Notes: generated from the sequence alone by a model not told the origin. A stretch of 64,000 bases of DNA from Blastomussa wellsi (GCA_947652115.1 OX393570.1:16237474-16301473); one strand, 5' to 3'; positions 25,701 through 38,100 are shown, counted from the first letter of the stretch. Program-made: numbers and translations.

Positions 25701-28700
25701 AAGGAACAAAGATGGTTATAACATGAGAATCAAAGCTTGAGATAGTGATTTCAAGACAAACTTAAACCTTTTCTGAAGGTATTCTGGCACCCACCCAATT
25801 CATGACCTCTAATAGCAAGACCCCTTGTTTCTGCGAGGGAAGGGGGATGGAAGGGGGTTTCTCTCTTAAACCATGGAGGTATGTGTGCAGTGCCACCTGG
25901 TGCAGCGATAAAGGTTATCATGGTGTTTGAGTATCTTTTTGGTCTGAAACAGGTGAGGGTATGGTTTGTACACTCCTGCTAAGAATCAGGGACCTGAAGG
26001 GGTAAGATGGGAACTGGGATTTGCACATTTTTCACTGGGAGAATAGAATGTGGGTGACTGGCACAGGGAATTTAGAAACAAAAAATTGAAATGAGAAATG
26101 GGAAATGGGATTTGGTACCTCACCTCCCCTCCCCCCCCCCACCCTTTTCAGGATTCTCAGGATAAGGAATGATATGTATGGGTCATGAAAAACCTAGAAA
26201 GTCGTGGAATTTTAAATATTTATCTTCCTGGGCGAGAAAGTCAAAGACATGCAACATATGTGTGGGTCATGGAAATGATGTTGATTGATGTGCAATTTTT
26301 GTTGTTGATTCTGTTTAGAAGATCAAGGACAAATTTATACCCTCAATCTAGGGATCTTCTGCAAATTTGCATGAAAATGGTCAAATTTGGCATATTTTGG
26401 TCTTCACGTCAAGAGGATAAGGGTTTCAGAGTCCCCCCCACCCATTAGACCAAAATGCCTATTGTTACTTCAAATTATTTTGAATAATTTTTTTTTCAGA
26501 TTGTAGCCCGGGTTCTTCAACCACAGGGTGTGACTGTTGGTATTGTAAATGTCGCTGAAAGCATGGACCTAGCTCAAAGGATGGGTGTGTACTTCATTAT
26601 TCTGTGTTTATGCTGTAGTTAACATGGAAACTCTCTTCAACAGGTGGTGTTTCCCTTCAAGTTTGGGCTGTTCTGACTTCTTGCTATTGGTTCTTACAGG
26701 TGTGAAATACTCTGGTGCAATAATGATTTTTCATAGCGGAAAGAGAATAGAATATTATGGACACAGGTGAATTATATATTTTAAAGAAGATGGAAAATAC
26801 TTAATTTTATAAAAAATATATTAAAAATAATTAATTAATTATAGTAAACAATATTCTCATAGCTGACTGAAGTTTGGCAGGCCAGGCCATATTTGTATGT
26901 AGTCTCAAAATACTTAGGGCGGCACACTGACATCATTGATGGTTAGGGGGCTTTCATTCATTAGTGCATGGGGGTGGTTGGCAAGATTGTCTTGTTGGGA
27001 AGCATAATTGGGGGGGGGGGTTACTAAAATTATGGACAGCCTTATTGGGGGGAGGTTGTCTGAAACTTCAGTGATGATGTTTTATTAACATGGTGAGGCA
27101 TGGGTTGTTGGAATACAGTATAAAAAAATGGTTTCCATGTGTTTTGAATGTAGTTCTCTTTAATACTTTACAGGTCTACTTTATACTGTAGACTTTATAA
27201 ATTAACTTGTTGAGTTGTATTTTTTATCAAATGAATATATATTTATGAGTGACAAACATAAAAATTGTCAGTTTTGTTACCCATCATGGTTAGGTAAGGA
27301 CTCAGTGGACTAGCTTAGCATCCTATCCAGGGAGGGAGGGACGGGCAAGCAGCAAATAATACTCTTTGTCAATTGACGCTGTGGAAACCAGGCCTGCCTG
27401 GCAGCATGGGCCTTTGGGCTCAAATGCAGACTGTGCATTCCCTTACAATTACCATATGTATGCCACATATATGTTAATCTTCATTGCAGTTTGGATAGTT
27501 TATTTGTCCTGTAATAGGTCAGTGACACTTGTCAATTTCTCAGGGTGGCTAAAATTCACTTACTGTTTAATTTGTATTACACGAGCAGATCAGCTGATAT
27601 TCTAGTGGGATTTTTACACAAGGTCAGTATTGGCATTCATGCCATCATTATCTTCAATATGATAAATGCAAAAAGTCTCGCTGATCAAAATTTAATAATA
27701 AAAAATATAGGTGATCAAGCTCATTTTTGAGTTATTAGCAGTTAAAGCTAAAATTATTAAGGTTGTATTTGGAAGGTTATACTTTTGCTATGGTAACCTA
27801 TCGTGTTATAAAAATTTTCACATCTTGTTTACCAATCATTGGTAATTCGTTTAACACCATGATTGTAGCATCAACTGTTAAAGAGTGGTTATAATGACCT
27901 ATCAAAATCTAAGTCTTGGAAAGTGCTGGAAACGGTCAGGAACCACCTTAAATAACTCATTCTGATTCTTACTTTCCCTCTCTATCAGATGTTTGAGCCT
28001 CCTGTTAACTTCATTGAAAGCAAGAAACAGAAAACTGTGTTTGAAGATGTTGATGGCAGCAAAGTCATTGCTTATCTGGAAAAAGATTCTCCAGGTACTG
28101 TAAACACAAACTTGATCGTGTTCCTTATTGTTAATTATTTTTGTTGGAAAATGGGTATTCTCAGAATGGGCACTATTAAAATAGTTTTTCATAAAAATAA
28201 CTGAGATACTATGTACGCTCTTATTGGTTGATAGGTGCATTTAGACGAGAGTATGTAAACCCAGTTGTAACATTTTAGTTGCGTGTGTATTTTTAAGAAA
28301 TATTTAAAAAAAGGAATAACAGGACTTTTTCAGTGTTTACATAGCCTCATCCAATGACTAAACACTAGGGGTTTGGGAGAATTCTCGAAAGTGATATGCA
28401 AATCCTTGACTTTGTCTTGGGTTTGCAGACCATTCTCTAATTCTTCCCAACCCCCTCGTGTTTAGATGAGGCTATGTAAGCACGGAAAAATGTTCTCTAT
28501 TGCTTAAGTAATGACATGGAAAAGATGAAAAGACATGCAGTTATGTTTGCGACGAAGCACAATGTTATAGTACAATTGTATACAGTTCAGCATAAGATGT
28601 CTTCTCTCAATCTTTTTGGATTTTGTTGGAAGACTGAGCATGAAAATGCGTGGATCCACGGAAATTGGTGACCGTTTCCAAACATATGTCAAAGGCGCAT

Positions 28701-31700
28701 GCCTCCTGGGGTCGAAGCATTGCTCCAACCGGGAACTCCAAAGTGCCATTTTCGGGTGTTTTTAGTCAATCTGTATCAGTCGACAAGGGGTTTCCCTGTT
28801 TCTTCCTTAACTCAAAGAATATTTATGATATCCGTAATACGGTGGACACTAGGGTACTGTGCTAGATGTTTGCAGCAACAAATTCTCACGATGGTAAATT
28901 TTCAGCTCGGTAAATAAAATGATAAAGATGAAATGTTCAATTGTCATGAGCACGGGACAATGGAAAATTCTGAATCCCTGACAGGATTCGAATGCATGAT
29001 CTCCCACACACCAGTCGGGTTCTCTAACTGAGCTACGACAACTCTAAAGACATTTACTAGGTTCATATTTTGAAACGTGCCCTGCATACTGCTAGTACCA
29101 ACAATGTCTAAACAACATGAGTATCGGTGGTAAATATGACAGATGATAAATAATTGACAATTTCATCTTTTTCGTTTATTCACCAACTGATGCTGAAAAT
29201 GTACCAACTATCACATTTACCACACTCATGTTGTTTTGATATTGCCAATCCTAGCAGTATGGAACGCTTGTCACATATGCACCTAGTAAATGGCCTTAGC
29301 TCACCAGGAGTTGTCTTAACTCATTTGGTTAGAGTGCCGGACAGGTATTTGGGAGGTCATGGATTTGATTTCTGTTGTGCAGGGGCTCACTCAGATTTTG
29401 TTCTTTGTTCCATGCTTGTGTCATAATAGGCCATTTTACAGTTCTAAGCTTAGTTAACAAGCCTTTGATTGGAAGCGATGCTTCCGGTGACCTTGTTTTG
29501 ATACAAACCCTCTTGCTTTTGATATGTAAATCGTCCTGTTCTTATGCTAACTAGTTTGTGGTCTCTATCATGACAAGGTCACCGGCAGCCTCGCTTTCGT
29601 ATAGAGGCCTGGTTACATTTCACAGAACTGTAAAATGGTCTGTTGATCATTTCATCAAATTCTCACATTTAACTCAATAGTAAATTAACAGCTTGTAGGT
29701 GTGGCATGGTTGGCATTGGGTGGAGAGAAGAGAGATGCTAGGAACTATTCAAATGTGGGGGGGGGGGGGTGGATATTGCAATACTAATCATTTGATTGAT
29801 ACTCCTGTCAGAAATCAAAGCATTTGAAGATTCTGCCAAACAGTACCAACCCCTATTGCCATTCTTTGTTGTCTGGGATAAAAAGGTATGTCTGTGTTGC
29901 AACATATTATTGCAAACTACCAAGAGAAAATGAGAGGACTGCACAGTGGGAAACTATAAAGAGTGTTGGCCGGGATATGTCAATTCCACAAAAGCCATCT
30001 ACAGATGGATATGGAAAGTACGTCTGCTTCCCATGAAATCTGCAAAATACCATTTTGTTTGTTTTTATGTGGCTTCCACGAAATGAGCCACATTATGGCA
30101 GCGTCGGAATTATTTATTTCATTAGCTCTTTGTATATGTGAGTCGAACGCCTGTCATCACTCTCATTTATAATAATAACAAGAGAGGCGGATCGGACGTA
30201 CCTTACATGCCTGCACAAAACACTTGAACTTATGATTCACGTCTTAGTATCGCATGTTGTATATCGAATGTCACTGACCTTGTGATTCGCACGGAGTATC
30301 GTATATCGCATATGGGATGTCACGCTTCAATATATTAAATACAACAAAGCACGAGTCTCATGCAAGCCTCAGATTATTTGTTTTTCAATCGTGTGTCAGT
30401 TTTAACCCATGCTATAGTTTTTTAACGGAAAAATCACCAGCGATGTTAACGTTCCAAAAATGTTTCTTGTTAAATATTTCAATTTAACTCGTAAGCCAGA
30501 CATGTACGCATTGCGGACCTATTTTTGGAAATGGTCGTCGACAAAACTTAACTCAACTTGACCCCTCATTACAAGCAAAATATTATTTTTCTTCCAGATA
30601 TTACATCGAGATTAGCCTTTGTGCGGAGGTCTAGGGGAACAGATTTTCGGGAACAGGATAGTCTAAAAATATGAATAACTTTAATCTCCCAAAACCTGGT
30701 CCCAGATGTTCAAAGGGTGAATAACGCTATCGCTATCCAGTGGATAAGTGTTGGATCCAAAACAAACTACACCATCCACTGGGTAGTGATTTTATTCAGT
30801 GGATAGCGTTTCCACCCTTTGGAAATTTTTGTCAACATTCTTGGCCCCACCACGATCAGCTTTGTAACTATTTGTGGGGGCAAGCAATGTTTGTTTGTAA
30901 AAAGGAAATCTTAAATGTTGAATAAAGTTGAGTTGAGTTGAATAACTTTGCCCCTGGTCTGTGGGGTGATGGCTAAAACTTTGTAACTATGGACAGATTG
31001 AGTTATATTACATGAAGCGTGGAATCGTTGGAGCCTCAACCTTTTCTGGCTACCGACCTCTCGAGGCTCCAACGATTCCACGGTTCATGTAAGGCAACTC
31101 AATCCATTCATGGTTAGAAAAGTCCCTCTCGTCTATCCCTTGTAGCTATCATTTCTGGGAGTTTCCCTCTTTGTCCCTCATTTTCTCTTGAAACTACTGT
31201 TTTTCAAGTTTTTAAGAATAATATCTTTGATGTCTTATTTTTGTCAGCTTGCCAAGTCACTGAGATTCAAGAAACCAAAAAGCATACAATTGTTGAAGCC
31301 ATTTGAGAAGCCCGTTAATTATCCTACAAATGAGGTACCGTGCTCAAATGAGTCCTGATGTATACAATCGAACGTAAATAATAATAAAAATAAAAGCAAA
31401 AATGTGTGAAAATCAAACTGACGGAGTCGTAAACAGAGTTCCGATTCCGCTTATGACTCTCGCTTATGTTTTAGTGAAAACTTGATTGTGGAAGTCGCAA
31501 GCAAAAATCATGTCCCCTTTTAGATTGAATACTGTTGCATTTTAGGCCATTACAGAAGAAAATATCAACAACTTCATCGAGAAAAACAAAAGGTGAGCAC
31601 TTGTAGATTAGTGTATTTCGTATTGTCGCATTAAATGTCTAGAATATTTTGTTCAGTAACAAGCCAATAAACTTTGTTTAATTGTCTTCGTCTGGGCAGC

Positions 31701-32021
31701 GAAAAACTTGTAAGTAGTTGTACATGAAGTAGATCTTAAAATAAACTACACTTTTTAAAATGAATAGAGGGGGTAAGTTTCAAAAGAAACTGTGGTGCTG
31801 CGTCGGTGGGAAGTATAATAATATAATTTGGTTTTATCAACTGGGTTGATAATGTCAATTGGCCACCGTAAAGAGATTCAAGAGCTGACGTTTCGAGCGT
31901 TAGCCCTTCGTCATTCGCTCCGACGAAGGGCTAACGCTCGAAACGTTAGCTCTTGAATCTCTTTACGGTGGCCAATTGACGTTATCAACCCAGTTGATAA
32001 AACCAAATTATATTGTTATAC

Positions 32022-32066
<45 letters not shown>

Positions 32067-34733
32067 CTCTTCTTCCGGAAAGCTCTTTTTACGAGAGATT
32101 TTTATTTTGGCGATACCGATGTCGTGTTTCTTATATATTTCCTTTTGAATTACAGAAGCATTTTGACGAAGATTAGGCTTGAAGATATTCATGACACTTG
32201 GGTAAGTAGTCTATGAATGAATGCGGAGTTTCGGTAATAACCTCTTCATCCGAACTTCTCAAACTCATTAATAATTCATCGAGTTAAAACAAAGAAAATC
32301 ATAACCGTGAAGAATGTTTGGATACCCGATCTTAATTAGCATAGATTTTGACGATTTTATTTCTCCGTTTACTCCTTAGTTTTTGTTTCGATTGAGAAGA
32401 TATATCAAACACTCGAGACAGTGTTTCATCGGCTATCCAAACACCTCGAAGTGATACTCCACTACGCGTCGCATTTTCAACTCTCTTCTCGGTGTTTAGA
32501 TATCCCGATGAAACACATGGAAACACTGTATCTCGTGTTTGATATATTTCTTCAATCAGTATTAAAATGTTGGAGGGGTTATCCCCGAAACATCTGTAAA
32601 TTTGTAGTAATTTTAGGATATTGCCATCCATTCCAGTCGTGGTTCAATTCGTGCGAATCTTCTTAGCCTGCGTTTTACCTCATGGATGTTGCTCAGCAAC
32701 GCAACGTATTCTTAATTGACGTCACAGCTGCCGGAGTACTCGGGAAAGCTCGCGCTGTTGTCTGATTGGTTAATAACAGTCGGAAACTTATCGAGTGTTT
32801 TTACGAAGATTGTTCTTTTGGCTGAGAAGCGCTGGAACGACACTCATTGGCTAACCTTTCCTGTTTTCTCTTTTAGTCAACTAAAGTGGAGGGTTACCTG
32901 ATTACGGCCTTTGTGAGGCTTGACACGAACGGTATGTTCTCATTCAATGCTGCTTTTACATTATAAATAATAAACAGGAGTCCATGACTAGAATTGTCCG
33001 GCCAACTGCCATATATTTCTGCCACAGAGATTTTACAGACCAATCTATTTCCCACGAAATTCCGAGAGGTGAGCAGCTGAATAGGGTTATGCTCAGGGAA
33101 AACTGCCAATGGGAAAATATCTGTGCATATTTTTAAGGCCAAATGAGCGCTGCTGTGTTTATTATCCTTCATTGTTGCTGATTTAAAAAACTCGATTTCT
33201 TTCTGTTAACAGATGGTGCACAGTTCTTCTCGTTGGTGAAGTCTTTGGCCAGGCGCTATGGAGACAACAAGAAATTAAACTTCCTATGGGTCGATCCAGA
33301 TCCGTTCCCTACGGTTCGTTACAAGTGTGCTTTGAATGTTGTGTTTTAATTCTTTGTTGTTTCTCACAAGTCAGATTTTCTGCGAGGCCATTATTTTCAA
33401 GTGTGACGCAACGTTGGTGCTGAGAGGTGTTACGTGACTGAACAGATTGCTTAGCGACATGACGTGTCTTTGACGACGTAATAACTTTCGATGTGCTCGT
33501 GAGTGATCGTGTAATCTTCCGATTAGTTGATAAGTCTGAGAGTTAGTCTCTTTGGGAAGACGGAAGATTCCCGAATTCTGTCAAATCGATTTAACAGAGA
33601 CTGCCATGAAACCATTAAAATCAAATGAAACCAAGAAGTCATTCTGGACTCGATAATAATAAACGTCTTTTTAAAACAGAGCACTGAGAAAATCAACTCA
33701 GTCCTGACGACGAAAGTTCTGGTTCTTCAGCTCGCAATTTCCAAGTTGTTTCATATTTTTTTGGCCTGCACTGAAAGCTAGATATGAACATTAATGTAAC
33801 ACAAACTACCGCGAGTAATTAATTAATTTCATTGATATTTGGTCTTCTCCTTTATTTTAAAGATGCGCGACTACTGGCAGAAGTCGTACAACATCGATGT
33901 TAACTCACCTGTAATTGGTGTTATCGAACCAAAACTTGTAAGTATACAATTTCTACCAGAATTTCTGTTCAGATATCAGTAAAGCCTTGCCAAGTTCCTG
34001 TACGGCTTTTCCCCCAGGCCTTCACGGTATAGTATGACGTCAGTACTCGTTAAGGTGACGTGTCCGAACTAACACTTTTTCGCTCAGACCACGTGACCCG
34101 GGTTGACCGCGACGAAAAATCGAGGCCTAGGAACTAGGCAAAGTAAAGCCCAGATAACAGTAAGTCCACATTTTCAAAAAGCTTGGTATTATTGAAAACA
34201 ACTCACAGAAAACATTTCTGTCAAATTCTATAGAACAGACCTTTTCAAGTTTTTCCACCACGTTTCCGGGGAAGAAACATTTTACGAGATGCAATGTTTG
34301 TATGAAGCGCGCAAATGACGTCATTAACTCATACAAGACTCGAACAAACCTCGGCAAAGAAACCGTAATGGCGGAAGATTTGATGCTTTCTGTGAGTGGT
34401 GTTTTGAAACGAAAACTTCGCCTACATTCCCGCCATTTCTCTCAGAACACGCTAATGTCCGAGTTTTGCGGGAGTCCAATCTATTTTAAGACCGCGATGC
34501 ATTTCGCTATTGCAAAATTTCTCGCCGACCCCGTAAGTATACATTTTTTTTCTTTCAAACAGAGCAAAAGTTCCTGGTTTGAGAAAAAGGGCAAAGAAAC
34601 TAAACTACGTCACCTTCAGCAGTGGGTGGAAGATATTCTGGCGGGAAAAGTGGAACTGAAAGAACCAGTGAATATTACGGAAACATCACAGAATGGAAGA
34701 AAAGAAGAACAGATAAAGAAAGAGGAACTTTGA
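22742..34733 (+). CDS. CASQ-like: Calsequestrin-like ER-lumen protein with KEEL terminus
   Basis: Calsequestrins are lumenal proteins of three thioredoxin folds that buffer calcium in the ER/SR. Exons: 22742-23014, 26500-26584, 26700-26766, 27589-27622, 27989-28094, 29812-29885, 31248-31334, 31546-31592, 32156-32201, 32877-32931, 33213-33313, 33863-33937, 34563-34733. All are GT-AG and in phase, about 406 aa. A hydrophobic signal peptide (MKVFVLVVHCAVLFHG) starts the protein; an upstream in-frame ATG at 22712 would add 10 residues. Family words include RIEYYGHRSADILVGFL, FEPPVNFIES, RLEDIHDTW and LNFLWVDPDPFPTMRDYWQK followed by NSPVIGVIEP. Oddities: by my count about 61 Asp/Glu and 63 Lys/Arg, so near neutral rather than strongly acidic; there is no Asp-rich tail; the protein ends KEEL, a KDEL-like retrieval signal. 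An NIT glycosylation site lies near the end. Calcium buffering is therefore doubtful; a redox-inactive chaperone-like role is possible. Confidence 0.88.
24138..25126. mobile_element. Nonautonomous TA-flanked DNA transposon, ~1 kb
   Basis: Ends CAGTATGTTGCCCTATTTCC and its reverse complement at 25107-25126 form about 20-26 bp inverted repeats, flanked on both sides by TA (24136-24137, 25127-25128), as in Tc1/mariner/pogo-type elements. Further copies of CTATTTCCGGACAC or its complement lie inside at about 24166, 24555 and 24908. Internal frames on either strand are short and show no transposase motif. It sits in calsequestrin intron 1. Confidence 0.8.
25373..25499. repeat. Small MITE with GGATCC-containing ends
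   Basis: GGGGCAGATCCAGGGGG at the left is mirrored by TCCTGGATCCGCCTCT at the right, enclosing GGGGTACACCCCCC and GGTGCACCCCCCCT. About 127 bp with no coding capacity. Confidence 0.65.
25510..25640 (+). repeat. SINE fragment
   Basis: Carries the body of the SINE family repeated in this window: a GTGTGCTGGACT tRNA-like word followed by GGGCTAGCATC, CATCCAAGGGGG and GGATAAGCTC. Diverged and truncated. Confidence 0.55.
28220..28500. repeat. Dispersed ~280-bp repeat, uninterrupted copy
   Basis: GTTGATAGGTGCATTTAGA, GTGTGTATTTTTAAGAAA and a TTTAGATGAGGCTATGTAAG-type end are shared with a second copy at 59461-59840 that has a SINE inside it. The ends are roughly inverted (ATGTAAAC against GTTTACAT/CTTACAT words). 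Confidence 0.65.
28918..29400. repeat. Pair of inverted tRNA-headed repeats
   Basis: The left copy on the minus strand contains GAGTTGTCGTAGCTCAGTTA and a B-box-like GATTCGAAT. The right copy on the plus strand contains GAGTTGTCTTAACTCATTTG. Between them CATGTTGTTT/AAACAACATG and TACTGCTAG/CTAGCAGTA also match in inverse orientation, with the symmetry centre near 29150-29165. Two SINEs inserted head to head, or a foldback element carrying tRNA heads. Confidence 0.6.
30705..30823. repeat. MITE of the GCTATCCACTGGATA type
   Basis: GTTCAAAGGGTGAATAACGC at the left is mirrored by GATAGCGTTTCCACCCTTTG at the right. The centre holds ATCCAGTGGATA and ATCCACTGGGTA words. I recognise this motif as a common small repeat of anthozoan genomes. 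Confidence 0.65.
30980..31125. repeat. Short foldback repeat
   Basis: GTGGAATCGTTGGAGCCTC and its exact reverse complement lie about 20 nt apart. The symmetry extends outward with mismatches through TTACATGAA/TTCATGTAA and GATTGAGTT/AACTCAATC. Confidence 0.75.
31766..32068. repeat. Full-length foldback MITE (hairpin family), ~303 bp
   Basis: Arms of about 145 bp are near-perfect inverted copies around a central ATTCGCTC. Outer ends are AGAGGGGGTAAG and CTTACCCCCTCT. Within each arm are GGTGCTGCGTCGGTGGGAAG, ATCAACTGGGTTGATAA, GGCCACCGTAAAGAGATTC and CGTTTCGAGCGTTAGCCC or their complements. No coding capacity. This copy defines the family of which three other copies lie at 37899, 53448 and 61057. 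Confidence 0.9.
32255..32560. repeat. Dispersed ~300-bp repeat, copy 2
   Basis: Second copy of the element at 6183-6475, with TTCTCAAACTCATTAATAA, ATATCAAACACTCGAGACAG, CCAAACACCTCG and CTCGTGTTTGATATAT in the same order. It lies between calsequestrin exons 9 and 10. Confidence 0.7.
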
Positions 34734-36696
34734 CCTTAGGTTCCGAGTTTAGGATAAAAAAATTAGCTCCAAGATAGAGGCTACACCAAGTGCAAATCTA
34801 GACAGAGGTGTTACGAGCGAGTTGTCCCCTTGCCGGGTGACGATAATTACAGCGAATGAAAGCCGGAGTGAGAGAAAGCATTTTATTTTAAATTTATCTC
34901 CTTTTTCGGGTTTTCACCCTGGTATCGAGTGACTTTCAATAACTGATGCAAGAAAAAATAGTTTTGTTGTTTCTTCCAAGAGCGTACCACTATGACCGCA
35001 AATAAGTAATGAAACCAATCACGTACCAAAATTGTAGAAAGCGCGGGAAAATTCGTGCATTCACGGTTGGTTTAGATTACGATCCTGATTGGTCAAGGTT
35101 ATATCTTTGTTCTGAGGAGTTAGAATGCCCCGCATGAGCGTTTTTAACCAATTGTGAAGCTGCCCAGCTTATTACCATAACTATATCTTGGATAAAATAA
35201 CTGATATCTTTTTTAATATAAATTCATTTAAATTTGACAATGGAGAAGAGAATATAATATCGAATAAAAGAATAAAATTAGTCTCGCATCTCAAAATTGA
35301 AATGATGTCCTAGTAAATGAACCCAGTTTGATAAGGGCCAACAAATCTTACGTGTAGTTAGTTAACTTGTGATAATTACTAAATTATCTACGAAAAATTA
35401 TGAATATTGAAGATTCGTAGGAGTATGTAGGTAAGAAATAGTAGCTTTCAATAATACTTGTGCGAAAACTACAGGGCCCTAGACTAGAACAGAAAGCGAG
35501 CAAATGATAATAAACATCCATAAATTGTAGATGACATCAAATGTTGCCCATTTGTTGTTTATTGATGACATTTCAGGTAACTTCGCTTGGGTGTTTTGTG
35601 GTCTGTTTGGCTATTTTTTTCTTTCTAATGCGCAACGGCTTTGGTTGCGGCGCTTCACCTTGCAGGAATTTCAATTCATGCGCACTCATTCTCATCATGA
35701 TTTTGCCGCTTGGGTTTGCTGACAAAGAAGCAAAAATGACAAGACATGAGCCTTAGTCGGTGATTTGTTTTATTATCATCAGCACTCTGATTTTGAGATT
35801 GCATGACGAGACTGAGATTGCAACTGAGATGGAGATTGCGTGACGAGCGAAAATGACGTCTACAAAGGAGGCTGGGGAAAACTATTTAGGTCCTCAAGGG
35901 AACTAAGGAAAAAACGTTAGACTGATCGCCACGGCAAGGAGAAGAGTACTATATTTGCCCGATATTTCGGTATGCAAAACAAACTCAGTCTATACAAGAT
36001 CCGGCACTATTCATTGATTTGTCATTGTGGATTTGCTTATATTAGCGGAGCTCCCGCGCGAGCTGAGCATCCATACCTATAGAAATTAGTAAACTCATCA
36101 AGCCGACAAAATTACGTACGCGCGGATTAGGCCTAGGAACAAGGCCTAGGTCTGTTGCCGTAAAGAACTTTCAAAACGACTTTTGTATGATCGATTGACA
36201 GCTGTCAAACAAGCTATCCGCTGACTAGTATCACATGACCATATCGCGGGCTCAGGTCCGATTTTTGGTTGATTTTGAAGTTTTCATGGCCATCCTCGGC
36301 GGAATTTATGTGATTAGACAATTCTGATTTTTTTCGCTACCGAAATCTTTGTTGAGGAGTTTCTCAAATTGTTAAGAATCAGCAAATACTATGGAGCTCC
36401 GCTTTAAGGCTTGGCTAAATCAATAATATTCGAAGATTTGTTCCCCTCTTGCTTCGCGCGCTGGTATCCCGTAATGGTTTCAACATACCCGTCCTAAGGC
36501 ACCTTATTGCAGCTCACGCTGTGGAAAATTGTTTTAGTGAAAATTCGCATTGATTCTATCCATGCTTAACCTTTACTCTCTGTGACGTCAAAGTTCGTTG
36601 CTATAGCAAAGTCAAAGATGTCCTCTTTTTCAACCTTTGTTTAGTATTGCAACAATATAACATCGAGCAAAGGGCAAGCACGGTTCGACCTGTTCC
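34734..36696. other. Convergent intergenic region, calsequestrin / HMBS
   Basis: Two overlapping AATAAA signals at 35263-35268 and 35271-35276 could end the calsequestrin transcript, about 530 nt past its stop. No exon-like frame with splice sites is seen. A MITE lies at about 36046-36408. Confidence 0.5.
36046..36408. repeat. MITE with GCGGAGCTCC ends
   Basis: AGCGGAGCTCC at the left is mirrored by GGAGCTCCGCT near 36400. The interior of about 330 bp holds AATTACGTACGCGCGGATTA and has no coding capacity. I recognise GCGGAGCTCC-ended repeats as typical of coral DNA (recognition only). Confidence 0.6.
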
Positions 36697-38055
36697 CTAA
36701 TAAACGAGATCTTTTTCTTGTCTGGCTTTACGCAGCACTTTCACGGCTCCTCTGCCAATCAAAGCGAGCGCTAACTGCTCTCCCAGCTTCTCGGCTGCTA
36801 CAAGAGCGTCACGCAATCTCTCGGGGACAAAAATGCTGGAGTGCGTGAGCACGGCATGAGGGCAGCTACCATCCTGAACAGAGGGGTCTGGAAGGGTTCC
36901 AATTTTAGTCTCCTTGATGCATTCTTTTCCGTCTAAGCTAAACACAGCGCCTGTTATGGTTAACTGGAAAACAAGGAAATCTTGCGTCACTCTGGGTTCA
37001 TTCGCTGGACGCAACTCGTAAAGAAGTGGGTTTGAATTACAGAAGAAGTGGTTTGCAAAAGAGAGAGAGGGATGGGGAGGAGAAGCTTCAGTGCTGCCTC
37101 TTGTTTTCCCGCAAAGTTTTTTTTCCATGGGGTGGGGTGGGGGATGAGGGAAGAGGGATGAAGTCATTTTAATTTGCAGATCCTTACTTCAGTACAACAA
37201 CGGTTTGGTAAAATGGTCCGTCCACTTGAATGGACTAGCGTGCCATCCTTATGCAACTAGCCATCCTCTCAGCCGCTTGTACGATAAATAGGAAAGGAAA
37301 CCTCTGTAAAACTTTAATCATATATAATAGGATGGAACATTCCATACCTGATTGCCATCCAGGCTACAAGTCACTCCAATAGGAACACTGCACCCGCCTT
37401 CCTGCAATGTTGCAAATTAAATTTTTTTGCACTTTATACACGTTGTTCGTCGAGCGGTAAAATAGATCATAAATAATTAGCGATACCGTCGGTTGCTTTC
37501 ACGCAGGCGGACCCCATGCTCCTGAGCGCATTTATGAACGGTTGTGAAGACAAAAATATTAAAAAATAGTGTGGGCTGACCCTAACGTTAGGTTTGGTTC
37601 GTTAGGCAACAAACCGAGCGGCAGAGCCCAACACATGAGAACACATAAGGTAAACAGTTATTGTTTCTCGAATTCAAGGGATTCGAGAGAAACAAAATAA
37701 GCTGTTCCAGTATAAGCGTACAACAGAGAACATCGGTTAACAATTGGCAGGCAGCATTAACATTGCACTGTTGCCTTCTGACGTCACAGATTGTGCCATG
37801 CTACCCGCTAACTCAGAATCTTTTGGCGGGAAACAGTTTGATTGTTAGATGTCACGTGACCTCGAAGTAGCCAATGAGAGCACGCGGTGTTATGGAAAAA
37901 TATAATTTGGTTTTATCAACTGGGTTGATAATGTCAATTGGCCACCGTAAAGAGATTCAATTGCTGACGTTTCGAAACGTCAGCAATTGAATCTCTTTAC
38001 GGTGGCCAATTGACATTATCAACCCAGTTGATAAAACCAAATTATATTGTTATAC

Positions 38056-38100
<45 letters not shown>

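Noticed and set aside
27541..27588. A larger version of calsequestrin exon 4 using the AG at 27541-27543
   Set aside because: It would insert VAKIHLLFNLYYTS into a conserved region. The acceptor ending at 27588 restores the family pattern EYYGHRSADILVGFL in the correct phase.
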